A DNA stretch of 64,000 nt from Scilla litardierei (lineage: Eukaryota > Streptophyta > Magnoliopsida > Asparagales > Asparagaceae): NCBI GenBank assembly GCA_030789695.1, contig CM061139.1, positions 200,853,641 through 200,917,640 of the forward strand, read 5' to 3'. Position numbers and translations under genes: made by a program. Positions 35,157 through 47,395 of the stretch are shown in pieces (within the stretch, counting starts at the first letter, position 1; every line of letters begins with the position of its first letter). Under the pieces are notes generated by a model that searched no databases, was not told where the DNA came from, and saw only the letters and a program-made list of their open reading frames with translations.

Positions 35157-37146
35157 AGCAGGAATACCTTACTTTTCCGTCCACCGACTCACCAAAAAGG
35201 AATGTTATACATGATGGCCTTGATCATAATTGTCATGGGAAGGAATTTGGTACAACCATGCCACCTCATAGGGGGGTTGTCATGAGGTTGGAAAATGTCA
35301 CATTTTTATCTCCATAGAATTCTATCATGTTTAAGTCATGGTAGTAGCTGACCTATTTTAATGAAGAAAGGCTTAGGTGGAAGCATAGTCATGGCAGTTT
35401 GACAAAGAATTAAACCTAAAAATTCTTTAGTTTAGTCAAATCCAGTACAATGACCAGAAAACCAAGCTAACAAAAAATACATAATTAGACACGAGAAAGC
35501 CCACGATCTCCATAAAGAGCTCCAACGAAGCAAAACAATGCAAGCACAAGGTAGAAAAACTCCTAGATAATATAAGATCAATAAACTATAGATTGAACAA
35601 GGCAAAGCTCCAAATAAGCCAACAGGATCTTAGTACTCTAATCAGACAACATAATGTAAAACAAAAGTTTGTAGCCTGTCTAAATCTTAGTAAACCTCAG
35701 ACAACTATTGAAACTATTAAGCAAAATAAACTCCTAAGAACGTCAAGAGATGCATAGAAACCCAAAAAAAATTTGAATGCATGACATAGAACTGCACGCA
35801 GAGAACATATATTCAAACGCTATATCCAAAAGTAAATGATGGGAAAGGAAAAGAAAAAGCCTTATTAACAAGAAAGTTTTATCTTTGAATAAGTACTAAA
35901 CTACTAGACACTGAAGAGAATTGAAATATCCACAATCTTTTCAAACCTCAGAAATTGTCCTCAGAGGATACATTTGTGATATAATAGCAAATATGTTTCA
36001 GCTAAAATGGAAAGAGTATAAGCAAATAAATTTCTAATAAAATTTATAAATTCAATGTCAGCAATTGACTAATAAAAAATTTAACATAACATAGCTGTAA
36101 AAGATTTAACCATACCTTCCACTGAACTTGGCACAAAAACCATAACATTGCTATCAGCCAAGCACCATCACGACACTTGATAGAATCAGTAAATTAAGTT
36201 TTTTATTTAGAATCTCTCATTTGATGATCATCAGAGATCACAGTTTTCACAAGAAGAGAGCATCAAATTTAACATCAAATTTAACTAATTTACTTAAAAT
36301 CAGTTATCTTTATGCTCTTCATCACAGCATCATAATACCAAAGAGAATCAACAAAATCAACTTCTTGACCATACCACATTAGATAGCCACCAACTGTCCC
36401 ATCTCAACCCCTCATGTGAGTGAGTGAGTGAGTGAGTGAGTGTGTGTCCGGACAATAAACAGAATGAACCTATAATGCCTCTTAAAACCAACACAAGTAC
36501 CTCATCTTTCTACAAAGAATAAAACGTCACATATAAAACCTGTAGGCCAAAAACCCAAAAACTTGTGCTCCTTATTCGCAACATGATAAAACAACAACAA
36601 AGTTTTAGGTAAGCTAGATCGGTTGTATTCATCGGTAAATAAACAGCGACCACATCCTTCTTCCATTGCAAGCATTCATGTTCGTGTAACCCCAACTCCA
36701 GTCTTCATTGATTCAATAATAACAATCCCGTCACTTACCCTAAACATCACAGACACTGACCCGGTTCTGCATGCCCAACCCATCACGATTGGTTCTCCCT
36801 CTTTCTTCATCATTTGAAGTAACCTCCAAATTCTGTATGAATTCACTCATTTTTTCTTAGCATCATCATAATTTAACAAAATTCAAAGAGTATGCAAACC
36901 ATTCATATACCAAATCAATAATTAGCACATGGTGACTTATTTTATCAAACCAGATCACTATAAGCCATTTAGCCCACACATCCTCGTACTAACTAGAAGA
37001 ACAACAATCATGTACCACATTGTTCACCAAATAAACTACTACCAATAACCATCGCTCCTTAGAATAAAGCAATGCATATTATTAACAATCAACTCCCCTG
37101 CATGCAGATGATTGAATCACAATCAAAGATCACATCTTTCCTCATA
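35157..37146. other. Intronic sequence, nothing recognised apart from a microsatellite
   Basis: AT-rich with no coding or TE signature by eye. A short (GTGA)n run is listed separately. Confidence 0.45.
36415..36442. repeat. (GTGA)n microsatellite
   Basis: Seven consecutive GTGA units followed by a short GT run. Confidence 0.9.
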
Positions 37147-37151
37147 CTAAT

Positions 37152-38749
37152 TGATAGTTCAGTACTTAAACACGACAAATAAAACACAAAGATAAAACAT
37201 AAACACCAAGGTGACACAAGAGACTTGGTAACGCAGTTCGGTGCGCACACCTACATCTGCGGGGCCACGCCCAGAAAATCAGAATACTCCACTAAAATAA
37301 TCAATGAGTACAATCACTAATTATCGCGATTCTATTAGGAGGAACAACCTCCCCCTCAATACAAACCGTGATGGGTGGTCTCTACCAACCCATGGAGTAT
37401 TCTCGGCAAGCTCTCCTTGCCCGCAAGCTCCCCTTGCACAACCGACTAGATCAACTCCCTTGATCCTACTTGCGTAGCCGTCGGCCTCCTCCCGGAGTTC
37501 TTCAATCGTCTTTTTCAAAAGCCGTCCTCCGCAAAAGCAATAATCAATTCAAACCAACTTCCAACTTTTTAACATCGCTCTACAAAGTTGTTATGTGGTT
37601 AGCCAACCATTCTTCTGGTAAAATCACTGAGGATTTTCCGAACCCAAGAGCAGCAAGGCGAGATAGATCAGATAAGAAAAGATCTTCAGCAGTCGAAACT
37701 AAACTGAACCCGAACAATATCTTTTACCAACCTACAAACCGCTTCAGCAAATATAACTGAGAAAACCACCCGATCCAAACTGAAGGAGATGATCTGAACC
37801 CATTTAACACGATAGCTCCTATCTTCAAATTAACAACGAGCCTTATCCTCAATCAACCGTTAAAATCAAACAGCAACAAAGAAATCCACGGGAACAGATC
37901 TCAGAAGATAGAACAACACGTTCAACATTTCATATGACATTTTGTACAACATTTCATAAACATTCATTTGTTAGTGGATCTTTCATACCTCGGTTGTGGA
38001 TTGATCCTTTCATTCACCTTCGTCAGCAAATCTTATGCATACCTGCATCCAACAGCGTATCTGGAAAAGATCTAAACAATAATGCAAGATCTGAAAACAT
38101 TCATATATAGAATCTTCAACCGCACATATCTTCAACCGCACATATCTTCAGTTATGAAACCAATCAGATTTTGTAACCACTATATCCGGGTAAATAACTT
38201 CCTCTTTAATGCTAAATATCCACCAATATATCTGGGATCACTTCGGGTAAGGAATCCCATATTCAAGGAACCACCGAATCTATTTCGGGTAAAAAGATTA
38301 AAACAAATCTCATGCGGATATTTTGCCCATAGAATAAAGAACTATTTCTGGTAAATAAAACCAATAAATCTCAGCAAATATTTCCTTCTATCAATTTAGG
38401 AACAAACCAGATTCCCAAAATTCTCAACAAACCTCCATCAATTAAGGAACTAATTCGGGTAAGAAGGAGTATAAAAACCTCACCAATATCTGGAATCAAT
38501 CAAATCAGGAACCTCCGATATTCTAGGCTACAAATCAGATCTGAGATCACCATGACACATTTGTAGACCAAAGTTACGTTTCTGAATACGAACAATTATT
38601 CCAGATTCGAATGTTGAACATAATGTCGTTCAACATAATGTTCAACATTTTGCTCAAAGTGCTCAAAAACAACTCTGATTCTGCAAACTGAGTTCTCCAG
38701 CTATTGTGCCACTAATGCCAACAAATATCAGCAGAATTCAACCCTAACA
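37152..38749 (-). repeat. 3' LTR of the Sirevirus-like element
   Basis: 1598 bp. Compared with the right LTR it has an extra segment near 37760-37800 and a duplicated ATCTTCAACCGCACAT near 38115-38145. Confidence 0.9.
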
Positions 38750-38750
38750 A

Positions 38751-38930
38751 TCTCCCCCTTTGGCATTATGTGGCACAACCCAAAGCAAGCATCAACCAAG
38801 CACACATTCTCCCCCTTTGAGCCACAATAATCCAAACCTCATTCTCCCCCTTACTAGAACAACCCGAGCAGTGATCACTTCAGAAGAGACATCAAAATTA
38901 TTCAGAAAAGACACCACATTCTCCCCCTTT
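38751..38930 (-). promoter_or_regulatory. Multiple polypurine tracts
   Basis: On the minus strand the core AAAGGGGGAGA occurs three times (ending near 38752, 38808 and 38921) and a variant AAGGGGGAGAAT once (near 38841). The one adjoining the 3' LTR would act as the plus-strand primer. Clustered tracts are a reported Sirevirus feature. Confidence 0.75.
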
Positions 38931-39153
38931 CAGCTAGCCTCACATCTCCAAAAGAAAAATTCAGAAAAACTCAACTGAGGCACATCGAGAGGCTCGTCTG
39001 TCTCCCTTAATAGCAAATAAATTCTCAGGCACAGCAGAATAAGAGAAAGAGCATTATACCTCACATCCGAGTCGAGCTCTGAGGGGCCAAAAAGAAGTTA
39101 GAGAATAGAAAAACATCGGCGGTGTTGACAGAGGAGCTTCGGTGGTCTGCATG

Positions 39154-41325
39154 TCAAAATTTGGAGACGTGGATGCGATGGAACCGGCTAAGAAGTGAAC
39201 GAACTTTAGGAAAGTCAACCGGTCTAGATGATGAGGCCGCAGAAGATGAAATAGAGGTGGATTGCTGAGCAGGAGAGGGTACAGGCGAAGATCCAATGGC
39301 ACCGGTGGAGGAAGAGCAGTGAGCAAAGCGACGAGATAGCACTCTGATAATTCTGGAGGAAGATTCATGAGACTTTGGCGCAGGTTGCTCACAATGATTG
39401 TCGATGGGAGATGTCGAGTCTGGTGTCATAACATCTGCAGCAACATTGTTCTGTGTTGTATCTAATGTTACAACATTAGTCACAACATGAAGTGTTCTCT
39501 CTGAAGCTGTAGTGTTCTTGCTGTATAATTCAGACTTCTTGACCCATTGCTTCTTCATCTTCATATCAGGATGTCTAACATTTCTTCCTTCTGACCAATG
39601 TCGCATGCGACTGTAGCAGTTTCTCTCAGTATGGCCTATGAACTTGCAGTAACTGCTTACAGAACAAGCACCTTTTATACCTCTAATCTGCCTCTTCTTC
39701 TGATCATAGCCCTTGTGCTGACCCATTCTTTCAAGTTCTTTGCTAACTTGTCTTCTTCTTTCAGCAGACACATCATCAAAAGCTCCTCTATTGTATCCCA
39801 CTCCGGTGCGATCTCCTGAAGTCTTACCCATATTCAAGATATCATCCAGCTTTGTTTTTCCAGAATTCCACTTCTCCAATATGCATTCAGCTTTTTCTGC
39901 CCTGAGAAGAACATTTCTGAAGTTTCTTTCCAATTCTCTACAGTTTCCCTCAGCTTTTAGACATTCGGTTTTGACCTCCTTCTCTTTCTTCAGTCTATTA
40001 TTCTCCTCCTTCAGGACTTTGTTGATATTGCAGATTTGCATCCATTTCTCAAACATCATCTGGTATGTTGTACGGATATCATTGTCACTAACTTCCTCAT
40101 CGCTGTCAGCTTCAGAATCTGATTCGGTTGTAGATGTTGTACATGATGTTGTACATAATGTTGTAACATTCTTTCTGACATTTGCAGTTTTGTTCTCTAA
40201 TGTTGTACTAGCTGTTGCAACATTAAGTCCAACACAGCTAGGGGTGTACCCATCAGATTAATCATCAAGAATAGCCGGAAAAGCCACATAATTGCTGGTG
40301 TTGTCTTCATTTCCAGAACTTCCTTCTGAATCTTCATCACTCCAGGTACTAGCTAATGATTTCCCCTTTTTCTTCTTGAGTGTATTAGCATATTCGGCTT
40401 GTATATGACCGAAACCTTTGCACTCCCTGCATTGTATTCCTTTACCCTTACTCTTTGGCTCATACATCTGTGCGGGATGACTGATTACCTTTCCAGCAGT
40501 AGGAAGATACGGTCTTGATTCCTTTTTGGCAGATCTGTAATTCTGTCCCTTGTCGCTCATCTTCCTAATCATTCTGTTGAAATTCTTAGTCAGCAGATCA
40601 ATGTCGGCATCAATATCCGAGTCATTTTCAGGCTTAGATGTTTTACTGACTTCAACCTTTAGAGCCACCCCTTTATCCCTGTGGTTCGGCTTCAGATTCA
40701 TTTCATAGGTCTGAAGAGATCCCATGAGTTCATCCAATCTCATGGTGGATGTGTTCCCCACTTCTTCAATGGCCGCAATCTTCGCAGAGAACTTATCGGG
40801 TAGGGATCTCAAAGTTTTTTCAACCTACTTCTTTTGAGAGTACTTCTTCCCCAATTGAAATGCCTGATTAGATATATCACGCAGTCTCCCATTGAACTCA
40901 GCCACAGTCTCATCATCATTCATCCTGAGATTTTCAAATTGAGATGCGAGCATTTGAAGTTTAGATGCTCTTACCGTACTGGTTCCTTCATGAATACTCT
41001 GCAGTATATCCCACGCTTCCTTTGCATACTCACACGTAGAAATTAATTTGAATTGCTCTTCGTCGACAGCGGAAAAAATAGCATTAATTGTTTTAGAATT
41101 GCACAAGGCCGCATGTTCTTCAATCCAACTCCAGTCTCTTGCCGACTTGAGGTGTTCTTTGCCATCATCATCAATTTCAGTTGGTGGTGTCCATCCTTCA
41201 CTGACAGCGATCCAGGCCTTCTCATCAATGGACTTAATGAATACACGCATCCGAGACTTCCAGTAAGTGTAATTTGTACCAATGAGCAATGGAGGACGAA
41301 CGGAGGCACCTTCTCGTGTAGCCAT
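39154..41325 (-). pseudogene. Sirevirus-like copia gag, single frame with two in-frame stops
   Basis: From ATG 41325 a single frame of about 724 codons runs to 39154, interrupted only by TAG at 40825-40827 and TAA at 40258-40260. The N-terminus has the copia capsid pattern (LLIGTNYTYWKSRM near residue 18, then AKEAWDILQSIHEGTSTV and a LRDISNQAF block). A first zinc knuckle CRECKGFGHIQAEY lacks its last Cys, and a second near codon 520 (YCKFIGHTERNC) lacks its first Cys. A coiled-coil-like stretch (NRLKKEKEVKTECLK) lies between them. The C-terminus is Ser/Pro-rich, and the frame ends before any protease motif. Confidence 0.85.
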
Positions 41326-41386
41326 GATTCAAGTACTGAAATCCAAGATCACACCTTCTTTGAAAACAAAGATACACAGGTGACCT

Positions 41387-41398
41387 GCTCTGATACCA
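41387..41398 (-). promoter_or_regulatory. Primer-binding site of the Sirevirus-like element
   Basis: Minus-strand TGGTATCAGAGC two bases inside the 5' LTR. Confidence 0.9.
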
Positions 41399-41400
41399 AT

Positions 41401-42958
41401 TGATAGTTCAATACTTAAACACGACAAATAAAACACAAAGATAAAACATAAACACCAAGATGACACAAGAGACTTGGTAACGCAGTTCGGTGCGCACACC
41501 TACATCTGCGGGGCCACGCCCAGAAAATCAGAATACTCCACTAAAATAATCAATGAGTACAATCACTAATTATCGCGATTCTATTAGGAGGAACAACATC
41601 CCCCTCAATACAAACCGTGATGGGTGGTCTCTACCAACCCATGGAGTATTCTCGGCAAGCTCCCCTTGCCCGCAAGCTCCCCTTGCACAACCGACTAGAT
41701 CAACTCCCTTGATCCTACTTGCGTATCCGTCGGCCTCCTCCCGGAGTTCTTCAATCGTCTTTTTCAAAAGCCGTCCTCCGCAAAAGCAATAATCAATTCA
41801 AACGAACTTCCAACTTTTTAACATCGCTCTACAAAGTTGTTATGTGGTTAGCCAACCATTCTTCTGGTAAAATCACTGAGGATTTTCCGAACAGCCCAAG
41901 AGCAGCAAGGCGAGATAGATCAGATAAGAAAAGATCTTCAGCAGTCGAAACTAAACTGAACCCGAACAATATCTTTTACCAACCTACAAACCGCTTCAGC
42001 AAATATAACTGAGAAGATCTGAAACCATTTAACACGATAGCTCCTATCTTCAAATTAACAACGAGCCTTATCCTCAATCAACCGTTAAAATCAAACAGCA
42101 ACAAAGAAATCCACGGGAACAGATCTCAGAAGATAGAACAACACGTTCAACATTTCATATGACATTTTGTACAACATTTCATAAACATTCATTTGTTAGT
42201 GGATCTTTCATACCTCGGTTGTGGATTGATCCTTTCATTCACCTTCGTCAGCAAATCTTATGCATACCTGCATCCAACAGCGTATCTGGAAAAGATCTAA
42301 ACAATAATGCAAGATCTGAAAACATTCATATATAGAATCTTCAACCGCACATATCTTCAGTTATGAAACCAACCAGATTTTGTAACCACTATATCCGGGT
42401 AAATAACTTCCTCTTTAATGCTAAATATCCACCAATATATCTGGGATCACTTCGGGTAAGGAATCCCATATTCAAGGAACCACCGAATCTATTTCGGGTA
42501 AAAAGATTAAAACAAATCTCATGCGGATATTTTGCCCATAGAATAAGGAACTATTTCTGGTAAATAAAACCAATAAATCTCAGCAAATATTTCCTTCTAT
42601 CAATTTAGGAACAAACCAGATTCCCAAAATTCTCAACAAACCTCCATCAATTAAGGAACTAATTCGGGTAAGAAGGAGTATAAAAATCTCACCAATATCT
42701 GGAATCAATCAAATCAGGAACCTCCGATATTCTAGGCTACAAATCAGATCTGAGATCACCATGACACATTTGTAGACCAAAGTTACGTTTCTGAATACGA
42801 ACAATTATTCCAGATTCGAATGTTGAACATAATGTCGTTCAACATAATGTTCAACATTTTGCTCAAAGTGCTCAAAAACAACTCTGATTCTGCAAACTGA
42901 GTTCTCCAGCTATTGTGTCACTAATGCCAACAAATATCAGCAGAATTCAACCCTAACA
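41401..42958 (-). repeat. 5' LTR of the Sirevirus-like element
   Basis: 1558 bp, TGATAG...CTAACA, followed by TSD CTAAT. It contains an open frame (41719-42012) also present in the other LTR, with no family resemblance. Confidence 0.92.
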
Positions 42959-43150
42959 CTAATCATCCAAAAATAATCAGTAAAAAAGAAACCTGATCAT
43001 ACTCAAAAATAGAAGGAACTATGTCTTTTTTTTTGCATGCCTCTACATAACAAGCATCAAATATCAGTCTCTCTTCTAATACAGAAGCATGTACTAGAAT
43101 TACTATCAAAGATGACATTTTAATTCAAACATACAGAAATCTAGTCATAC

Positions 43151-43913
43151 CTTTCTGCTCTTCTTCGGCATCTTGGTACTCCGGCTCCTCCTCCGACACC
43201 GGGTTCAGCTCCACCTCCTTCTCCTTCTCCACTGCGGGTCCTATCGCGTCACTGGCCACTTCATTGCCATCATCAGGATATCTGACCACCACCACGGGGC
43301 AAACGCAGTGATGCACGCAGTAATCGCTGACGCTGCCTAGCCTCCCTTTACTACCCCTTCGAGAAGCCCCAAACCCTCGGCTCCCCATGATCACAGCGCT
43401 CAATCCCAGCCTCTCCACCTCAAGGCAGAGCCTTTCCTTCATGTCATGATCCTTGACGATGTGGATCTTGAAGGGGATCTGCGAATCGACGAGAGGCTGG
43501 GCGAGATCTTGTGCCTTGGTGGTGGTGAATGCATCGAAATCGTCCTCGAGCTTCTGCTGTGTCTCCTCGGTGGTGGTCTGGTTGTCGGCCGATGGAGGGG
43601 AGAGGTCTCCGATGGATCCCCAATCGGCGCCGTAGAGGACGGAGGTGGGTCGTACGTGGAGGAGGATGACGGCGTCGCCGGGGCGGAGGTAGTTCTGGAC
43701 TGCCCACTTGACGGCGTAGGCGGACTCGTCAGAGAGGTCGACGGCGATGGCGATGCGGCGGTGGGAGGCAGCGGATGGGTTGGCAGCCGCCGCGGAGGAG
43801 AAGAAGAAGCGGGGGGAAGACGGCTGGATCGTCTGAGCGGCGACGGCCGCCGCGGTGTGGCCAGATGATTTGGCGGGGGAGTGGGGGGTCTGCTGGCGAT
43901 CGGAGACTTGCAT
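43151..43913 (-). CDS. PHOS32: Universal stress protein, PHOS32-type (exon 1)
   Basis: ATG at 43913. Exon 1 encodes 254 residues and ends in phase 1 at a GTATGA donor (43150). Residues 1-50 are low-complexity and include PSSPR at 31-35, the Ser-Pro context of the MAPK site known in Arabidopsis PHOS32. The USP fold spans about 52-211: RRIAIAVDLSDESAYAVKWA, RPGDAVILLHV, VLYGADWG, IHIVKDHDMKERLCLEVERL, and the nucleotide-binding loop VIMGSRGFG followed by LGSVSDYCVHHCVCPVVVV. The Gly-rich loop suggests ATP or AMP binding, as in MJ0577-like USPs. The acidic tail EEEPEYQDAEEEQK is typical. Known relatives are cytosolic, flg22-responsive phosphoproteins. If intron retention occurred, translation would add GMTRFLYV and stop. 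The remaining exon(s) appear to lie about 20 kb away. Confidence 0.88.
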
Positions 43914-43965
43914 CGTTAGGGTTAGGGTTTAGAGCTTGATCGATTTGTGAGGAAAAGATGATAAA

Positions 43966-43989
43966 ATTATTATTATTATTATTATTATT
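43966..43989. repeat. (ATT)8 microsatellite in the PHOS32-like 5' UTR
   Basis: Eight ATT units about 55-75 bp upstream of the minus-strand start codon. Confidence 0.9.
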
Positions 43990-44277
43990 CGTTTGATTTG
44001 ATTTGGGAGCTTTTGGAGGAATGGAGAGAATGAACAGACTATAGAATGAAATGAAAGAAACGATGGGAACGAAAAAACACGGAGGACGCGACAAATTTTT
44101 TTTGCAGATACACCCCTACAGAAAATACGAAAGCATTTGTTTCTGGCAATTGCTATAGGTAACTCAATCATTGAGGTGCATATATGAATCACTGTAATAT
44201 TTGGCTTTTTTTGGAAAAAATATGAGTTGATGGGACTGAATCAAATGATAAAATGGCTTTTTATGGTAAAAGCAAGT

Positions 44278-44308
44278 ACATGCACCTCAGTACTATTGAG
44301 GTGCATGT
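44278..44308. repeat. Perfect 12-bp inverted repeat (hairpin)
   Basis: ACATGCACCTCA, loop GTACTAT, TGAGGTGCATGT. It may be a solitary MITE remnant or a promoter hairpin. Confidence 0.85.
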
Positions 44309-45166
44309 AGTTGCCTCCTTGTTTTTTATCAAAAGCGTCGTGTTATCTGTAACCCTCGACAACATTCATATTTACCAAAGTGATGCACTTCTTTTCCTTA
44401 GACAACCCTCGATATAACGACCCGCTCTCAGGGGCCCGTTACTTATTTGATATTTGCGCAGGTCCTGCAGATTACCAGTGAAAACAAAATAGCCACGATG
44501 CAGAGATGTACAAAAATACTCAAATAGTGTCCAATTGTTACAATCCGTAATGTACAAGATGTCCCAACAAATATACATGAAAGAAGAAAAGTACATTAGT
44601 GAAAAATAACTCTGGAAGCTGCGGTCGAATTCTGGCATTATTAGCTCAGGAGCATCTACCTCCATATGTACATCGTCTGCGGTGCCACGGAGATGAAACT
44701 GTAGGTAAGTCACAACAATTCTAAATATAGAAAAGAAGCAGTGCACAAATATGACAAAAGTAACTACATACGAGCAGATCAGAGTGAAAAGTAAGTACTG
44801 AGCAACAACTGTACACAGCTGAGTAGTAAAAGTAAACAGTACTGAAAGGAGAGAACAACTGTACGGTGGTAGTGCAAATGTAAAGTAGGCTAGGCAAGTG
44901 AAACATACTACTGCTGTAGCTAAAAGTATGACAGGTAAAGTACTGGTGACTGTACAGGTGTAGTAGGTAAAGTGAATGTACTGCGTAAAGTAAAGGTGTA
45001 ATGCGTAAAGTAAAAGTGACTGTGCAAAAGTAACTACACTACGTGACTCAAGTCGGAGAGTACAATATGTAACCATAGAGTTCATCTCTTGCCTGGGCGC
45101 GACCCAGACGAATGCCGAAAACACAGGCAGCTAGACAGGATGCTGACACGGGCAGCATATTTTTGT

Positions 45167-45252
45167 TTGCCAAAAACCCAGGCAGCTAGACATGATTGCC
45201 AAAAACCCAGGCAGCTAGACATGATTGCCAAAACCCAGGCAGCTGGACATGT
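45167..45252. repeat. 29-bp tandem repeat, three copies
   Basis: The unit containing GCCAAAAACCCAGGCAGCTA followed by GACATGATT repeats three times, the last shortened and diverging. There are no spacers, so it is not CRISPR-like. Confidence 0.9.
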
Positions 45253-45348
45253 AGATTGAACTCCAGTCACTCCCGCACTCTCTCAAACTATGAGTTACCC
45301 CAAAACCCCAGTGAAGTGTCAAGTGTTCTATGTACATGTTTCTTTCAT

Positions 45349-45463
45349 GATGTTCCATGGGATGTTCCACACGATATTCTATAAGATATTCCACAAGATA
45401 TTTCACAAGATGTTCCCCAAGATGTTTCACAAGATGTTCCATACGATGTATCACACGATGCTA
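45349..45463. repeat. 15-bp minisatellite
   Basis: Seven to eight degenerate copies of TTCCACAAGATATT(C)/TTTCACAAGATG(T). Frames across it read as short periodic peptides, but no gene is implied. Confidence 0.85.
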
Positions 45464-47395
45464 GTCAACCCAAGTCCAATGGTTGACTTTCTTCTTGAAA
45501 ACCAGAGAGTAGTAACTCATTCCAAAACAGACTGTGCCAGAACAAACTGAGGATAAAGACAAGTCCAAAAACGGTGATATCGATTCCATGCTTCGAGAAT
45601 GTAGTAGTGTTGTTTAGCACACAATTTACCCAAGTTGATGGTTGTGTGCTATAACCACCAAAGTTAAAAGTTGGCAAAGTAATCTGTAGTTGATTACTTC
45701 CCTATTAGATTAGGTCTCTAGTTCGGTAGCCGTTCTGAGGTTGTAGTGATGTCCTAAGTTCATACGGGGACACTAACTAATTTTCTAATTTTAGAATTAG
45801 TCGTGACTTACTAATTTCGAGGCTGTCGTAGCTAGCCGGAATTTGATCTAGGTCTTCCTCTGAAGTAGGTGCACAATAGTTTGTACCTGCAACACAAAAA
45901 CATTGATTAAAATACACAACGTTCCTATCTAAATAATCTGATCGTTCTGATTTTCAAAACTGACTAAAACTGTGTCAGAAAACGTTCTAAATTTTTCTAT
46001 AGCCTAGACATGATGAAAATAATTTTACTGTAGGAGGAAATATTTTTCTGAAGTTTATAGTAATTTTTATAATTTTTAAAAGCTCAAAAATTAATTTAAA
46101 ACTATTTTTAATTAAGTAACGTAATTATTCAATAAGTTCTCCTGGATGCAATCTGCATCGGAATGGATCAAGTGAGCTGTCAAAATGGTCGTCTCGGAGA
46201 GTACTTTAACATATATTTTTCTCACATGTAATTGAACGTGAAAATATCAAGTTACGGATTTTTGAACGAAAATAACATATTTAACTTTTAGGCTTAAAAA
46301 TTAATTTTGGAAAAACTAAGCGTCAGATTGAGATGAAACTAGTGCCATTGGGTCCAGAATGTCATTTCTGATTTTCTGGAGCTAGTCTCACATTTTTCTG
46401 GCTTCTATATTATTTACTAGGATTTTAAAATCATTAAAACTCATTTAATTATTATTAAATACCGTATAAATACGAAATACGTTTTCGTATTAATTTTAAT
46501 ACGCTCAAAACGAAGCGCAACCTTCGTTTTTTGACTGCACGGGGGGTGTCCGCTGTTCGACGGAGGCGGATGCAGGGGAGCGGCGGCAACGGGGCGGAGG
46601 AGCGGCGGCGAACGTGAAGGCGCTTCTGCAGGGGCGACATCTGGTGCAGGCCCCCCGACGGCGGGTAAGGCGGCGAGATCGGGTAGGCGGTTGACGGCGG
46701 ACAGAGCAGCGGCTACTGCTCTGTTTTCGTGCCTCGTGGCGGCGTCGACGGGATCCGCTGGGAGCGAAGGGAGCTGAGCTCGTCGGAGGGCGGTCGCCTC
46801 GCGTCTTCGGAGTGGAGCATCGCTGTGCGTGGGCTGCTCGACATTCGTCCTGCGGCGTGTAACGGCTTGTTTCTATCGTACCTTCTTCGTGCACGTGCTT
46901 TTGATCGTGCACGTGTTTATTTTAGACTTTATTTGTTTTTGAACGTTTTTGTGTGATATGTCGTCGTGATCGTCTATGAAAGTATTAGATTGTGGAATAA
47001 CTTGGGAACGACATATCTCGAGTCGTTCTTCCGCGATACTAACTTATTTGACGTGACGTCGCGACTTTCTGTTTTGACGCGAGACGTTTCTATTTTTAGT
47101 TTCGTCCCTCGACGTCGAAATTTAGATCCGTCTTCTCCACACTCTTTCTTTAGTCGTCCCGAACACCCCAGAATTATTTCACAATTTTTGGACTTAATTT
47201 GACCTATTTTCCATTTTTTGAAAGTTTTAAATAATTTTAAAACCTATTTTTATAAGAGTTTTAATTACAATAAAATTCCTATATTATAATAACGTATTAA
47301 AGAATTTTTAGGCAAATTTTCAGAATTTTTGGCCGCACCCATCTCGTGTGAGGGAGAGAAGAGTAAATTTATTTTTAACTTGCCATTTCAGGATG

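Larger units (their letters stand above)
37152..42958 (-). mobile_element. Sirevirus-like copia element lacking pol
   Basis: LTRs 37152-38749 (1598 bp) and 41401-42958 (1558 bp) run from TGATAGTTC to CCCTAACA. A perfect 5-bp TSD CTAAT lies at 37147-37151 and 42959-42963. The minus-strand PBS TGGTATCAGAGC is at 41398-41387, so the right LTR is the 5' one. LTRs differ by roughly a dozen substitutions plus two short duplications in the left copy, so insertion is recent. The 2.65-kb interior contains only a gag frame, then a region with four polypurine-tract copies. No protease, integrase or RT exists, so mobilisation would need a partner element. Confidence 0.93.
43914..44347 (-). promoter_or_regulatory. 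5' UTR and proximal promoter of the PHOS32-like gene
   Basis: Contains an (ATT)8 microsatellite at 43966-43989 and a perfect 12-bp inverted repeat, ACATGCACCTCA/TGAGGTGCATGT, with a 7-base loop at 44278-44308. A related half-site TTGAGGTGCATATATGAATC occurs near 44170. No TATA box could be chosen with confidence. Confidence 0.35.
44348..47395 (-). mobile_element. Degenerate Ty3/gypsy LTR-like region
   Basis: The left edge, TGTAACCCTCGACAAC with GATATAACGACCCGCTC and GGGGCCCGTTAC nearby, reads on the minus strand as the end of a gypsy-type LTR. Phrases such as TTGTGTTGCAGGTAC (about 45900) and a GC-rich CGGCGG block (46530-46900) are also usual in such LTRs. I could not find the second boundary, a TSD or a partner LTR. 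Treat it as composite decayed repeat DNA. The 250-codon minus-strand frame at 44372-45124 has no family resemblance. Confidence 0.35.

Noticed and set aside
37470..37760. 96-97-codon ORFs present in both Sirevirus-like LTRs
   Set aside because: Conserved only because the LTRs are duplicates; no coding signature.
44372..45124. 250-codon minus-strand ORF
   Set aside because: Hydrophobic, Tyr/Phe/Thr-rich translation of degenerate GTAAAGTAAA-like repeats inside LTR-like DNA; no family motif or splice context.
45167..45252. Regular direct repeats resembling a tiny CRISPR array
   Set aside because: Contiguous 29-bp tandem copies without spacers in a plant genome; a minisatellite.
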